From Gulbenkiania mobilis (GTDB lineage Bacteria > Pseudomonadota > Gammaproteobacteria > Burkholderiales > Chromobacteriaceae): a stretch of DNA of 64,000 nt. The translations under genes and the position numbers were made by a program. The first letter of the stretch is position 1. The number at the start of each line of letters is the position of its first letter. Shown piece after piece: positions 24,338 to 33,617 of this stretch. Location: NCBI GenBank assembly GCA_004346645.1, contig SMDA01000009.1, positions 1 to 64,000 on the forward strand, given 5' to 3'. The notes under the pieces are model-generated. The model did not search any database, was not told the DNA's origin, and worked only from the letters and a program-made list of their open reading frames with translations.

Positions 24338-26386
24338 ATGCGCCCTCCCGAAAACCCTGCATTCGCCCCTGTTTCCGCGCCCGCTGCCACGCTCAAGCGT
24401 TTGGAGCGGCTGGGCATCCGCCGCCGCTTCGACCTCGTGCTGCACCTGCCCCTGCGATATGAGGACGAAACCCACCTCTACCCAATTGTCGATGCACCCT
24501 ACGGGCAGCCGGTGCTGGTGGAGGGCGAGGTGATCGCGCAGGAGATCCAGTTCAAGCCCCGGCGGCAGCTGGTGGTCCAGATCGAGGATCGCACCGGCAC
24601 GCTGGTATTGCGCTTCATCCATTTTTATCCCAGCCAGCAGAAACAGCTTGCCCGTGGCCGACGCGTGCGCGCGCTGGGGGAAATACGGCGCGGTTTTTTC
24701 GGCGACGAAATGGTGCACCCCAAGTTGCGTGAGGTGGCCGAGGGCGAGCCCTTGGCCGAAAGCCTCACGCCGATCTACCCGACAGTCAATGGGCTGACCC
24801 AGCCGGTGTTGCGGCGCATGATCCATCGCGAACTCGATACCCTGCCGCTGCCAGACACGCTGCCCGACGCGGTGCGCACTGCCTTGCGGCTGATGGCGTT
24901 CGACGAAGCGGTCAAGCTCCTCCACCGTCCGCCTCCGGCCTACTCCGCCCAGCAGCTGGCCGATCCCATGTTGCCTGCATGGCAGCGGCTGAAGTTTGAC
25001 GAACTGCTGGCCCAGCAGCTATCGATGCGGCTGGCGTACCGAGCCCGTCGGCAGGGTCGCGCGCCGGTGATCCAGGGTGATGGTCATCTGCGACAGGCGC
25101 TTTCGGCCAACCTGCCCTTTGCCCTGACCGGCGCTCAGCAGCGGGTGCTGGTGGAAATCACCACCGACATGGCCAAGCCCCACCCGATGAACCGGCTGCT
25201 CCAAGGCGACGTGGGCAGTGGCAAGACCATCGTTGCTGCCCTGAGCGCCCTGGCTGCCATCGAGGCCGGCTTTCAGGTGGCACTGATGGCCCCTACCGAG
25301 ATCCTTGCCGAACAGCATTACCTCAAGCTCTCAGCCTGGCTGGAGCCGCTAGGCATCCGCGTGGCCTGGTTGTCTGGCTCGCTGCGCAAGAAGGCCCGCG
25401 GGGAGATGCTAGCGGATATCGCCGACGGCAGTGCCCGGCTGGCTGTGGGCACGCATGCGCTCTTCCAGGAAGATGTCGCATTCGAGACGCTGGGTCTGGT
25501 CATCGTCGACGAACAGCACCGCTTCGGTGTTGGGCAACGTCTGGCCTTGCAAGGCAAGGGGGGCGCGCCGCACCAGCTGATGATGTCGGCCACCCCGATC
25601 CCGCGCACCCTGGCGATGAGTTTTTATGCCGACCTTGACGTCTCGGTCATCGATGAGCTGCCGCCAGGACGCACGCCCGTTGTCACCAAGCTGATCAATA
25701 ATGCGCGGCGCGATGAAGTCGTGGGTTTCGTGGACCGCGCGTGCCACGAGGGTCAGCAGGCCTACTGGGTGTGTCCGCTGATCGAGGAATCGGAGACCTT
25801 GCAGCTGCAGACAGCCGTCGACACGCATCTGCAGTTGTCGGAGGACCTGCCGCACCGCCGTGTGGGACTGGTGCACGGTCGGATGAAACCACAGGAAAAA
25901 GCCGAGGTCATGGCGGCGTTTTCCCGCAATGAGATCCAGGTGCTGGTGGCCACCACCGTTATCGAAGTCGGCGTGGATGTACCCAATGCAAGCCTGATGG
26001 TGATCGAGCACGCCGAAAGGATGGGGCTGGCCCAGTTGCACCAGCTGCGTGGACGGGTAGGGCGCGGCGCGGCGCGCAGCACCTGCGTGCTGATGTTCGA
26101 AGCACCGCTGTCCGAACTGGCCAAGGCGCGCCTGAAGGTGATCTACGAGAATACGGATGGTTTCGAGATCGCCCGGCAGGACCTGCAGATCCGTGGGCCA
26201 GGTGAGTTCCTGGGGGCACGCCAGAGTGGGGTGCCGATGCTACGCTTTGCCGATCTGGAAAAGGACTTGGCGCTGCTGGAGTCGGCCCGAGGGCTGGCGC
26301 CGGAAATGCTGAAGTCGTGGCCACGCGAAGCTGAAGCCCATCTGGACCGTTGGCTAGCCGGGCGCGAGCATTTTCTCAAGGCCTGA
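24338..26386 (+). CDS. recG: ATP-dependent DNA helicase RecG
   Basis: This 682-residue helicase remodels stalled forks and Holliday junctions. An OB-fold wedge domain (about 55-145) precedes the helicase core with Walker A LLQGDVGSGKT (about 286-296), the DEQH box (VIVDEQHRFGV), MSATPIPRTLAM, and the later TTVIEVGVDVPNA and QLRGRVGRG motifs. The length fits the family. A candidate uptake 12-mer is at 25102-25113. No plus-strand terminator follows closely. Confidence 0.96.
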   Translation: MRPPENPAFAPVSAPAATLKRLERLGIRRRFDLVLHLPLRYEDETHLYPIVDAPYGQPVLVEGEVIAQEIQFKPRRQLVVQIEDRTGTLVLRFIHFYPSQQKQLARGRRVRALGEIRRGFFGDEMVHPKLREVAEGEPLAESLTPIYPTVNGLTQPVLRRMIHRELDTLPLPDTLPDAVRTALRLMAFDEAVKLLHRPPPAYSAQQLADPMLPAWQRLKFDELLAQQLSMRLAYRARRQGRAPVIQGDGHLRQALSANLPFALTGAQQRVLVEITTDMAKPHPMNRLLQGDVGSGKTIVAALSALAAIEAGFQVALMAPTEILAEQHYLKLSAWLEPLGIRVAWLSGSLRKKARGEMLADIADGSARLAVGTHALFQEDVAFETLGLVIVDEQHRFGVGQRLALQGKGGAPHQLMMSATPIPRTLAMSFYADLDVSVIDELPPGRTPVVTKLINNARRDEVVGFVDRACHEGQQAYWVCPLIEESETLQLQTAVDTHLQLSEDLPHRRVGLVHGRMKPQEKAEVMAAFSRNEIQVLVATTVIEVGVDVPNASLMVIEHAERMGLAQLHQLRGRVGRGAARSTCVLMFEAPLSELAKARLKVIYENTDGFEIARQDLQIRGPGEFLGARQSGVPMLRFADLEKDLALLESARGLAPEMLKSWPREAEAHLDRWLAGREHFLKA

Positions 26387-26426
26387 GCCGGAGGAGGTGA
26401 GGGCCTGAACACGCTAGGGGCGGGGC

Positions 26427-26462
26427 AAAAAAAAGCCGCCCCGACGGGGTGCACCGGGGCGG
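26427..26462 (-). terminator. Terminator-like hairpin downstream of recG
   Basis: CCGCCCCG / CGGGGCGG enclose an 11-base loop. Eight A on its left side become eight T on the minus strand, so it works best for leftward transcription, against recG. It may block antisense readthrough into recG. Confidence 0.6.
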
Positions 26463-26495
26463 AAAGGGGTTTGCAACAACAACAAAGGAGAAACC

Positions 26496-26525
26496 ATGAT
26501 GAAGCGTTGTTATATTAGTAAATAA
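26496..26525 (+). CDS. Nine-codon reading frame with strong ribosome site
   Basis: AAAGGAGAAACC immediately precedes ATGATGAAG..., which reads Met-Met-Lys-Arg-Cys-Tyr-Ile-Ser-Lys-stop. The ribosome site is close to optimal. The frame may be a leader peptide, a micro-protein or the start of a decayed gene. The rest of the 306-base gap (26387-26692) holds only hairpins. Confidence 0.3.
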   Translation: MMKRCYISK

Positions 26526-26649
26526 TGAAAGTCGGAACAACCGATATACCCGCTTCCTCTTTTGATCCTGCGCAAGTTATCTGCCGTTTCAGCTCTGTTT
26601 GGATACAGTGTGCAATATGACGGCCCTTGCTAGCAGATCTGTCATCAAA

Positions 26650-26673
26650 AAAGCCGCCTCAAAGGGCGGCTTT
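26650..26673. terminator. Terminator downstream of the PiT transporter
   Basis: The stem AAAGCCGCC / GGCGGCTTT with A-run and T-run lies 20 bases past the end of the leftward phosphate transporter gene. Confidence 0.78.
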
Positions 26674-26692
26674 GTATGGGGTGTGGTCAGGC

Positions 26693-28159
26693 TCAGGGCA
26701 GGAAGTGCGTGGCCAGATAGTAGAGCCCGCCCGCCATCAGCATCGATACCGGCAGCGTGAACAGCCAGGCGAGTGCAATGTTGCGGATGGTCGCCATCTG
26801 CAGGCCTGCGCGTTCGGCTAGCATCGTGCCTGCCACCGCACTGGAGAGTACTTGGGTAGTCGATACCGGGAACCCGAAGAAACTCGCCAGACCGATCGAG
26901 ACGCCCGCCGTCACCTGCGCTGAAACCCCTTGTGCGTAGGTCATGTCCTTCTTGCCGATCTTCTCTCCTACGGTCTTGACCACACGCCGCCAGCCGATCA
27001 TCGTGCCGGTCCCCAGGGCCAGGGCGATCGACAGGATCACCCAAGTGGGGGCGTACTCGGTGGTGGTGGTCAGGTCTTTGCGCAGGTTCTTCAGATGGCT
27101 CTGGTCGGCCTCAGTCAGTCCGCTGAGCTTGCCAGCCTGCTTGGCGGCCTCATCCAGACACAACAGGTCGGTGCGAACCGACCAGCGCTGCTCCGCAGTC
27201 AGGCGGTGGTAGTCGCGCTGGTCCTGCAGCGTCTGCAGCAATCGCTCCACGGTGTTAGGAGTGTCTAGCGGCTGGCATTCGTATGCACCGGTGGGTTTGG
27301 TGTTCTTGGGGCGCACCAGTAGCTTTTCCAGGCTGTCCTGGTGGCGGTTGTAGAATTGCTGCAGGTGCAGGGCCGCGTCGCGGGTACGTTCCAGTTGATA
27401 TGGCGTGGTGTTGAGGTCCAGCACAAACTTGGCGGGCACGATGCCGATCAGCACCAGCATCAGCAGGCCCACCCCTTTTTGCCCGTCGTTCGAGCCATGC
27501 GCGAAGCTCACACCCATCGACGACACGATCAGCATAAAGCGCGTCCAGAAAGGGGGGTGCTTGCGGCCTTCGATCTGTTGGCGCTGGAACGGCGTCTTGT
27601 GCACATTGCTGGTGGGGCGATAGCGGCGCAGCAGCAACACGATCAGGGCGGCGATCACTCCACCGACCAGCGGCGAAATCAGCAGCGACAGGCCTACGTC
27701 GATGGCCTTGCCCCAGTTGATGCCCTGCGCCAGCGAGGTATGGTTGATCAGGCTGTTGGCAACGCCCACGCCCAGGATCGCGCCGATCAGCGTGTGGCTG
27801 CTGGAGGCCGGCAGGCCGAAGTACCAAGTACCCAAGTTCCAGGCAATGGCGGCCGTCAGCAGCGCGAATACCATGGCCAGCCCACGAGCGGTATTGACGG
27901 AGACCAGCAGGTCTACCGGTAGCAGGTGGACGATGGCGTAGGCGACCGCCAAGCCGCCGGTGAGCACGCCCAGAAAGTTGAAGACCCCGGAGATGAACAC
28001 CGCACGGCGCGGCTTCATCGACTGGGTATAGATGACGGTGGCCACCGCATTGGCCGTGTCGTGAAAGCCATTGATGAACTCGAAGGCCAGCACGAAGCCG
28101 AGTGACAGAAGCAGGGTCACGATGACCGGCGCTTCCAAGCCTGAAAACAGCTCGAACAT
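26693..28159 (-). CDS. pitA: PiT family inorganic phosphate transporter
   Basis: This 488-residue membrane protein is a low-affinity phosphate (metal-phosphate) carrier. It carries the duplicated PiT signatures: GFHDTANAVATVIYTQ near residue 32 and FAHGSNDGQKGVGL near 229, with a soluble, helical loop (about 270-370) between the two halves. FFGFPVSTTQVLSSAVAG lies in the C-terminal half. It sits next to the pst operon, so low- and high-affinity phosphate uptake are side by side. Confidence 0.93.
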   Translation of the reverse strand: MFELFSGLEAPVIVTLLLSLGFVLAFEFINGFHDTANAVATVIYTQSMKPRRAVFISGVFNFLGVLTGGLAVAYAIVHLLPVDLLVSVNTARGLAMVFALLTAAIAWNLGTWYFGLPASSSHTLIGAILGVGVANSLINHTSLAQGINWGKAIDVGLSLLISPLVGGVIAALIVLLLRRYRPTSNVHKTPFQRQQIEGRKHPPFWTRFMLIVSSMGVSFAHGSNDGQKGVGLLMLVLIGIVPAKFVLDLNTTPYQLERTRDAALHLQQFYNRHQDSLEKLLVRPKNTKPTGAYECQPLDTPNTVERLLQTLQDQRDYHRLTAEQRWSVRTDLLCLDEAAKQAGKLSGLTEADQSHLKNLRKDLTTTTEYAPTWVILSIALALGTGTMIGWRRVVKTVGEKIGKKDMTYAQGVSAQVTAGVSIGLASFFGFPVSTTQVLSSAVAGTMLAERAGLQMATIRNIALAWLFTLPVSMLMAGGLYYLATHFLP

Positions 28160-28321
28160 GTTCGTTTAGACGTTTGTAGAGAAGGCGCGATTGTTGAGGG
28201 GGCGTGCCCTGCCGTCAAGGGGCGTTCCATGACTTTTCATGGACTTGTCGCAAAACCTGCCACGGTCCGGCTGGCCTGCTTGACGCCCGGCAAAAGCTGT
28301 TCCTGCCTCATCGCGCCCTGT

Positions 28322-28352
28322 AAAAAAGAAAGCCCCGGCCGTAGGGCCGGGG
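28322..28352 (-). terminator. Terminator of the pst operon
   Basis: The stem CCCCGGCC / GGCCGGGG with loop GTAG is followed, on the minus strand, by CTTTCTTTTTT. It lies just after pstB. A GGTTGGCCGAA copy (28359-28369) lies between the pstB stop and this stem. Confidence 0.8.
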
Positions 28353-28373
28353 TGCCAGGGTTGGCCGAAGGCC

Positions 28374-29138
28374 TCAGCCGAACTTACCGGTGATGTAGTC
28401 CTCGGTGGCCTTCTTCTTGGGCGTGGTGAAAATGCTGTCGGTCTCGCCGAACTCGATCATCTCGCCCAGGTACATGTACGCCGTGAAATCGGACACCCGT
28501 GCCGCCTGCTGCATGTTGTGGGTGACGATGGCGATGGTGTAGTCCTCTTTCAATTCGTGGATCAGTTCCTCGATGTGTGCGGTGGAGATCGGGTCCAGTG
28601 CCGATGTCGGCTCGTCCAGAAGCAGCACCTCGGGCTTGGCAGCCACGGCGCGGGCGATGCACAGACGCTGTTGTTGCCCCCCTGACAGCGAGTTGCCCGA
28701 CTGGCGCAGCTTGTCCTTCACCTCGTCCCACAGCGCGGCCTTGCGCAGTGCCCATTCCACCCGGTCGTCCATTTCTGCGCGCGACAGTTTCTCGTAGAGG
28801 CGCACGCCGAAGGTGATGTTGTCGTGGATCGACATCGGGAACGGTGTCGGCTTCTGGAACACCATGCCCACCTTGGCGCGCAGCAGGTTGATGTCGATGT
28901 CCCGATCGAGGATGTTCTTGCCGTCCATCAGGATCTCGCCCTCGGCACGCATGCCCGGGTACAGCTCGAACATGCGGTTGAAGGTACGCAGCAGGGTGGA
29001 TTTCCCGCAGCCCGAAGGGCCGATGAAGGCCGTCACCTTCTTGGGCTCGATCTCCATGTTGATGTTCTTCAACGCATGGAAGTTGCCGTAATAGAAGTTC
29101 AGGTTTTTGACCTGCAGCTTGGTGTTTTGCGGATTCAT
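28374..29138 (-). CDS. pstB: Phosphate ABC transporter ATP-binding protein PstB
   Basis: This 254-residue ATPase drives the PstSCAB phosphate importer. Visible motifs are Walker [10 protein letters not shown], the Q-loop, the ABC signature [14 protein letters not shown], Walker [13 protein letters not shown] and the switch His in IVTHNMQQ. The ATG at 29138 is preferred to the TTG nine bases upstream because AAGG stands at a workable distance. It is the last gene of the operon. Confidence 0.95.
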   Translation of the reverse strand: MNPQNTKLQVKNLNFYYGNFHALKNINMEIEPKKVTAFIGPSGCGKSTLLRTFNRMFELYPGMRAEGEILMDGKNILDRDIDINLLRAKVGMVFQKPTPFPMSIHDNITFGVRLYEKLSRAEMDDRVEWALRKAALWDEVKDKLRQSGNSLSGGQQQRLCIARAVAAKPEVLLLDEPTSALDPISTAHIEELIHELKEDYTIAIVTHNMQQAARVSDFTAYMYLGEMIEFGETDSIFTTPKKKATEDYITGKFG

Positions 29139-29150
29139 GACCGTCAAGCC

Positions 29151-29999
29151 TTAGTGCGATTGGTTTTTCCGACCGCCAAACCAGCGGGCGAGGATGTTCA
29201 GGGTGAGCACGCTCAGCGTGATCAGCAGCGAGCCGGCCCAGGCCAGGCGGTGCCAGTCCTCGTACGGACTCATCGCGAACTGGAAGATCACGATCGGCAG
29301 GTTGGCCATTGGCTGGTTCATGTTCAGGCTCATGAACTGGTTGTTGAGCGCAGTGAACAGGAGCGGTGCGGTCTCGCCGGAGATGCGCGCAACGGCCAGT
29401 AAGATGCCCGTCAGCACACCCGCCTTGGCCGAGCGCAGGGTCACGAACAGGATCACCTTCCATTGTGGGGCGCCCAAGGCAATGGCCGCCTCACGCAGGC
29501 TGTTGGGTACCAGGCGCAGCATGTTCTCGGTGGTACGCACCACCACGGGGATCACCAGCAGCGACAGCGCAAATGAGCCGGCCCAGCCGGAGAAGTGCCC
29601 CACAGTGACCACGTAAACCTCGTAGATGAACAGGCCGATCACGATCGAGGGCGCAGAAAGCAGGATATCGTTGATGAACCGGGTGGCGGGAGCTAGCCAG
29701 CCCCGGCTGCCGAATTCTGCCAGATATACTCCGGCCAAGATGCCGATTGGCGTGCCGATCAGCGTGCCGAAGAAGGTCATCAGCACGCTGCCGTAGATGG
29801 CGTTGGCCAGTCCTCCCTCGCTGCCCGGCGGCGGCGTGATCTTGGTGAAGACATCCAGGGAAATGCCAGACAGGCCCATCTCGAACAGGGTCCAGAGGAT
29901 CCAGGCCAGCCAGAACAGCCCAAAGGCCATGGTCATCATCGAGGCGCCCATGTTGAAGGCATTGACCATGCGCCGGCGGCGGTAGATTGCGTTGTTCAC
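29151..29999 (-). CDS. pstA: Phosphate ABC transporter permease PstA
   Basis: This 282-residue permease has six membrane segments and the binding-protein-dependent transport signature ([19 protein letters not shown]) that contacts PstB. It lies between pstC and pstB with gaps of 12 and 13 bases. Confidence 0.95.
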   Translation of the reverse strand: MNNAIYRRRRMVNAFNMGASMMTMAFGLFWLAWILWTLFEMGLSGISLDVFTKITPPPGSEGGLANAIYGSVLMTFFGTLIGTPIGILAGVYLAEFGSRGWLAPATRFINDILLSAPSIVIGLFIYEVYVVTVGHFSGWAGSFALSLLVIPVVVRTTENMLRLVPNSLREAAIALGAPQWKVILFVTLRSAKAGVLTGILLAVARISGETAPLLFTALNNQFMSLNMNQPMANLPIVIFQFAMSPYEDWHRLAWAGSLLITLSVLTLNILARWFGGRKNQSH

Positions 30000-30012
30000 G
30001 TGAGATCTCCGT

Positions 30013-30975
30013 TCAGTGCTGCAAACCTTCTTGCTTCTTCAGGCGCAGCAGGAGCAGTTTGGAGCAGGCCAGCACCACGAAGGTGATGAAGAAGAGGATC
30101 AGACCCAGCTCGATCAGCGAGGCAAGGTAGAGTTCACCGCTGGCTTCGGCAAATTCGTTGGCCAGGGTCGAGGCAATGCTGTTGCCCGGCTCGAAAAGAC
30201 CAATGGCAAAGTTGGAGGAGTTGCCGATCACGAAGGTCACTGCCATCGTCTCGCCCAACGCCCGCCCCAGGCCGAGCATGATGCCGCCTACCACACCGGT
30301 CTTGGTGTAAGGGAGCACGACGTTGCGCACTACCTCCCAAGTGGTCGCTCCCAAGCCATAGGCCGACTCCTTGAGCATGGGCGGAACGATCTCGAACACA
30401 TCGCGCATCACCGAGGCGATGAAGGGGATCACCATGATCGCCAGGATCAGCCCGGCAGTGAAAATGCCGATCCCCATCGGTGCCCCCTGGAACAGGAAGC
30501 CGACTCCCGGAATGTCTCCCAAGTGCTCCAGCAACCAAGGTTGCACATGGTCGCCGAACTTGGGCGCGAAGACGAACAGCCCCCACATGCCATAGATAAT
30601 GGAGGGGATGCCGGCCAGAAGCTCGATGGCGATCCCCAAGGGACGCTTGAGCCACACCGGGCACAGCTCTGTCAGGAAGAGGGCGATGCCGAAGCTGACC
30701 GGCACGCCGATCAACAGGGCGATGGTGGCGGTCGCCAGGGTGCCGTAGATGGCTACCACGGCGCCGAAGTCGGCCGCAACAGGGTCCCATGCGGTCGAGG
30801 TAAAGAAGCCGAAGCCGAAGTGGCGGATGCTCGGCATCGCTCCCACCAGCAGCGACAGCAGGATGCCCACCAGTAACGCCAGCACCAGAAAGGCGAAAAA
30901 GCGGGTGACGCCCCGGAACAGGCTGTCCAGCATCCGTTGATGCCGGAGGGAGGAGGTATTCTGGTATTTATCCAT
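30013..30975 (-). CDS. pstC: Phosphate ABC transporter permease PstC
   Basis: This 320-residue permease starts at ATG 30975 (MDKYQ...), as in relatives; the frame is open 75 bases further upstream. It carries membrane segments and the [20 protein letters not shown] coupling motif. It forms the membrane channel with PstA. It is separated from pstS by a terminator that should lower its expression. Confidence 0.94.
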   Translation of the reverse strand: MDKYQNTSSLRHQRMLDSLFRGVTRFFAFLVLALLVGILLSLLVGAMPSIRHFGFGFFTSTAWDPVAADFGAVVAIYGTLATATIALLIGVPVSFGIALFLTELCPVWLKRPLGIAIELLAGIPSIIYGMWGLFVFAPKFGDHVQPWLLEHLGDIPGVGFLFQGAPMGIGIFTAGLILAIMVIPFIASVMRDVFEIVPPMLKESAYGLGATTWEVVRNVVLPYTKTGVVGGIMLGLGRALGETMAVTFVIGNSSNFAIGLFEPGNSIASTLANEFAEASGELYLASLIELGLILFFITFVVLACSKLLLLRLKKQEGLQH

Positions 30976-31050
30976 GGTTTGCTCGGTCGTCCGTCGCGTT
31001 GCCAGCCGGACAAGGCGTGCGCGGGACAGTGCTTCTTCGGCCAACATCAC

Positions 31051-31079
31051 ACAAAAAGCCGGGAGAGATTCTCCCGGCT
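31051..31079 (-). terminator. Intra-operon terminator between pstS and pstC
   Basis: AGCCGGGAGA / TCTCCCGGCT with loop GAT is followed on the minus strand by TTTTTGTGTG. It lies after pstS and would let only part of the polymerases pass into pstCAB, in line with the need for more binding protein than permease. Confidence 0.8.
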
Positions 31080-31132
31080 CGGGTCAGGGCCGGTCCGGCA
31101 GCCTGCTGCGAACCAGCATGACAACAGGCAGC

Positions 31133-32173
31133 TTATTTCCAGATCGGCTTGCCGCTGGTGTCGGTCATGCTCTTCCAGCTGTCACGGATGACAGTCTTGG
31201 TGGCAGCCGGCATCGGCACATAGTCTAGCTGGGTGGCAATGCTATCACCGTTGTTGTAGGCCCAATCGAAGAATTTCAGCGCTTCAACCGCACGTTCCGG
31301 CTTGTCCTGCTTTTTGTGCATCAGGATGAAGGTGGCGCTGGAGATCGGCCAGCTGTCCTTGCCCGGCTGGTTGGTCAGGATCAGGTAGAAACCCGGGGTC
31401 TTTTTCCAGTCTGCACCCGAGGCAGCTGCCTTGAAGGTGCTGTCATCAGGCTGGACAAAGGCGCCTGCCGCGTTCTGGACCGAAGCGTGAGCAATCTTGT
31501 TCTGCTTGGCGTAGGCGTACTCGACGTAGCCGATGGCACCCTTGATGCGGGTAACATAGTTGGCTACACCCTCGTTGCCCTTGCCGCCTACGCCGGTCTT
31601 CCAGTTCACAGCGGTATTGGAGCCGATGGTGCTGTTCCACTCAGGCGACACCTTGGAGAGGTAGTTGGTGAACACGAAGGTGGTGCCCGAGCCGTCTGAG
31701 CGGCGCACCACGGTGATCTTCTGCTCGGGCAGCTTCAAGCCAGGGTTCAGCTTGGTGAGGGCCGCATCGTTCCACTGCGTGATCTTGCCAAGATAGATGT
31801 CCGCCAGGAGCGGGCCGGTCAGCTTCAGCTGGCCCGGGGCGATGCCGGGAACGTTGACTACCGGCACCACGCCGCCGATCACGGTCGGAAACTGCATCAG
31901 GCCCTGCTTCTCCAGCTCTTCCGGCTTGAGCGGCATGTCGGAGGCCCCGAAGTCCACCGTCTTCGACTGGATCTGCTTGATGCCGCCTCCCGAACCGATC
32001 GACTGATAGTTCATGTTGTTGTCGGTCTTGGCCTTGTAGGCTTCGGCCCACTTGGCATACAGCGGGTACGGGAAGGTTGCGCCAGCGCCGGTGATGTCGG
32101 CTGCGACGGCGGTACCGGTCATGAAGGCACCGGCCAGAACGAAAGAGGCAGCCATACGGATGGACTGTTTCAT
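31133..32173 (-). CDS. pstS: Phosphate-binding periplasmic protein PstS
   Basis: This 346-residue protein has a signal peptide (about 1-24, ending AVAAD). The phosphate-binding signatures are ITGAGATFPYPLYAKW, SIGSGGGIKQI, DFGASDMPL and RRSDGSGTTFVFTNYL. It delivers phosphate to PstCAB in the inner membrane. The ATG at 32173 follows GGGAGC. A Pho box lies upstream, so it is likely induced by phosphate starvation through PhoB. Confidence 0.95.
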   Translation of the reverse strand: MKQSIRMAASFVLAGAFMTGTAVAADITGAGATFPYPLYAKWAEAYKAKTDNNMNYQSIGSGGGIKQIQSKTVDFGASDMPLKPEELEKQGLMQFPTVIGGVVPVVNVPGIAPGQLKLTGPLLADIYLGKITQWNDAALTKLNPGLKLPEQKITVVRRSDGSGTTFVFTNYLSKVSPEWNSTIGSNTAVNWKTGVGGKGNEGVANYVTRIKGAIGYVEYAYAKQNKIAHASVQNAAGAFVQPDDSTFKAAASGADWKKTPGFYLILTNQPGKDSWPISSATFILMHKKQDKPERAVEALKFFDWAYNNGDSIATQLDYVPMPAATKTVIRDSWKSMTDTSGKPIWK

Positions 32174-32211
32174 GCTTGCTCCCAAGTTAGAGGCGTCAAC
32201 TGAATGCCCGC

Positions 32212-32245
32212 ATCGTAATCGCACTATCTTTCAGAAATATTACAG
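32212..32245 (-). promoter_or_regulatory. Pho box and -10 of pstS
   Basis: On the minus strand CTGTAAT-ATTT-CTGAAAG (32245-32228) fits the PhoB box of two 7-bp repeats with a 4-bp A/T spacer (consensus CTGTCAT). A -10-like TACGAT follows 10 bases downstream (32217-32212). The box ends 54 bases before the pstS ATG. It replaces the -35 element, as in known Pho promoters. Confidence 0.75.
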
Positions 32246-32270
32246 TTCGTGAACTGGCTCTTGTCCGGCG

Positions 32271-32301
32271 TTGGCCCTGGGGCGGTCCGCCTGGCTATAA
32301 T
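32271..32301 (+). promoter_or_regulatory. Candidate promoter of tpiA
   Basis: TATAAT at 32296-32301 is a perfect -10. TTGGCC at 32271 is a possible -35, but the spacing of 19 bases is long. It lies 30 bases before tpiA and divergent from the pst promoter. Confidence 0.5.
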
Positions 32302-32330
32302 GCGCGTCGACTTGAAACGGAGGGGCGTTA

Positions 32331-33065
32331 ATGAAGAACAAGATCGTCATGGCAAACTGGAAAATGCATGGCCGCCGGGCGTTTGCGGCCGAGCTGGTGG
32401 GCCAGATGCGGGCGGATACCGTCATCAACCGTCCTGAAGTGTGTCTGGCCGTGCCGATGGTCTATCTGGATGAGGTCGGTCGTCTGCTGGCCGGCTCGGC
32501 CATCGGTCTTGCTGCCCAGGATGTCAGCGCCCGTGTCACCGATGGTGCCTACACCGGTGAAGTGTCGGCCGCCATGCTGGCGGACGTTCATTGCACATCG
32601 GTCCTCATTGGCCACTCCGAACGCCGGCAGTATCACGGTGAGGATGGGCCAGTGCTGCGTGCCAAGGTAGAGGCCGCGAGCACCGCCGGCCTGTCTGTGG
32701 TTTACTGCATCGGCGAGACGCTCGAACAGAGGGAACAGGGTGGGTGGGAGTCGGTGCTTGCCGGGCAACTGGACATACTGCAGGGACTGGACATGTCCCG
32801 TCTGGTGGTGGCCTACGAGCCGGTCTGGGCCATTGGCACCGGACGCGTGGCCACCCTCGATCAGATCCGCGAGGCCCATGCATTTATCCGCCATTATTGC
32901 TTGCAAACCCTCAAGGCCCCTGATAGTATTCGCGTCCTCTACGGGGGAAGCGTCAAACCCGACAATGCCGGAGAAATCCTGGCCTTGGATGAGGTCGATG
33001 GTGCCTTGGTTGGCGGGGCTTCTCTGGACTACGCAGCCTTTAGAAAGATTTGCGAGGCTGCTTGA
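32331..33065 (+). CDS. tpiA: Triosephosphate isomerase
   Basis: This 244-residue glycolytic enzyme interconverts dihydroxyacetone phosphate and glyceraldehyde 3-phosphate. Visible are the catalytic Lys in MANWKMHG, His in IGHSERRQ, Glu in VVAYEPVWAIGTG and the phosphate-binding YGGSVKPDN. The ATG follows GGAGGGG. It is followed by secG after 13 bases, as in many proteobacteria. Confidence 0.96.
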   Translation: MKNKIVMANWKMHGRRAFAAELVGQMRADTVINRPEVCLAVPMVYLDEVGRLLAGSAIGLAAQDVSARVTDGAYTGEVSAAMLADVHCTSVLIGHSERRQYHGEDGPVLRAKVEAASTAGLSVVYCIGETLEQREQGGWESVLAGQLDILQGLDMSRLVVAYEPVWAIGTGRVATLDQIREAHAFIRHYCLQTLKAPDSIRVLYGGSVKPDNAGEILALDEVDGALVGGASLDYAAFRKICEAA

Positions 33066-33078
33066 AAATTGTTAAAGT

Positions 33079-33423
33079 ATGGAACTTCTTAAGACGCTCA
33101 TCTGGGTTGTAAACCTGATCTCTGCAGTGACCATTATCGTGCTCGTTCTGATGCAGCACGGTAAAGGTGCGGACATGGGTGCTGCCTTTGGTGGCGGGTC
33201 TTCCGGTAGCCTCTTCGGAGCTTCGGGTTCCTCGAATTTTCTCAGCCGAAGCACAGCAATTGCTGCGGTCGTATTTTTTGCCACCTGTCTCTCGCTGGTC
33301 TACATGAGTGGGGCTAAGCGGAGTGACTTGGGTGTGATGAATGAAGCAGTAACTCAGCCTGCATCGCAAGTCCCGGGCGATGCTGCCAAGCAAAACAAAT
33401 CCGGATCTAGTATTCCGGAATAA
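33079..33423 (+). CDS. secG: Protein-export membrane protein SecG
   Basis: This 114-residue subunit of the SecYEG channel has two membrane segments (about 8-25 and 60-80) and the signature LMQHGKGADMGAAFGGGSSGSLFG. The C-terminus is a short hydrophilic tail. Confidence 0.94.
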   Translation: MELLKTLIWVVNLISAVTIIVLVLMQHGKGADMGAAFGGGSSGSLFGASGSSNFLSRSTAIAAVVFFATCLSLVYMSGAKRSDLGVMNEAVTQPASQVPGDAAKQNKSGSSIPE

Positions 33424-33441
33424 TAAATACAGTTTATACGT

Positions 33442-33526
33442 GCCGACATGGTGAAATTGGTAGACACGCTATCTTGAGGGGGTAGTGGCGAAAGCCGTGT
33501 GAGTTCGAGTCTCACTGTCGGCACCA
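33442..33526 (+). tRNA. tRNA-Leu (GAG)
   Basis: A class II tRNA with acceptor stem GCCGACA / TGTCGGC, a 7-base anticodon loop TTGAGGG giving anticodon GAG, a long variable arm and an encoded CCA end. It lies between secG and nuoA, an arrangement common in beta- and gammaproteobacteria. Confidence 0.93.
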
Positions 33527-33532
33527 CCATTC

Positions 33533-33567
33533 AAAACAGGCCGCCGGGAATTCCGGCGGCCTGTTTT
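33533..33567 (+). terminator. Terminator after tRNA-Leu
   Basis: A perfect 15-bp stem (AAAACAGGCCGCCGG with its complement) around GAATT ends in TTTT. Confidence 0.82.
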
Positions 33568-33577
33568 ACTTGGAGCC

Positions 33578-33602
33578 AAGGAGGTGCAAGCCTCCTTTTT
33601 TT
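33578..33602 (+). terminator. Terminator or attenuator directly before nuoA
   Basis: AAGGAGG / CCTCCTT with loop TGCAAG is followed by TTTTT. The left arm with the next bases reads AAGGAGGTG, a perfect Shine-Dalgarno sequence, hidden in the stem. Only 15 bases separate this hairpin from the nuoA start, so a promoter cannot lie between them. It looks like an attenuator or a leader stem of the nuo operon. Confidence 0.65.
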
Positions 33603-33617
33603 AGGGGTGTGCGGGAA

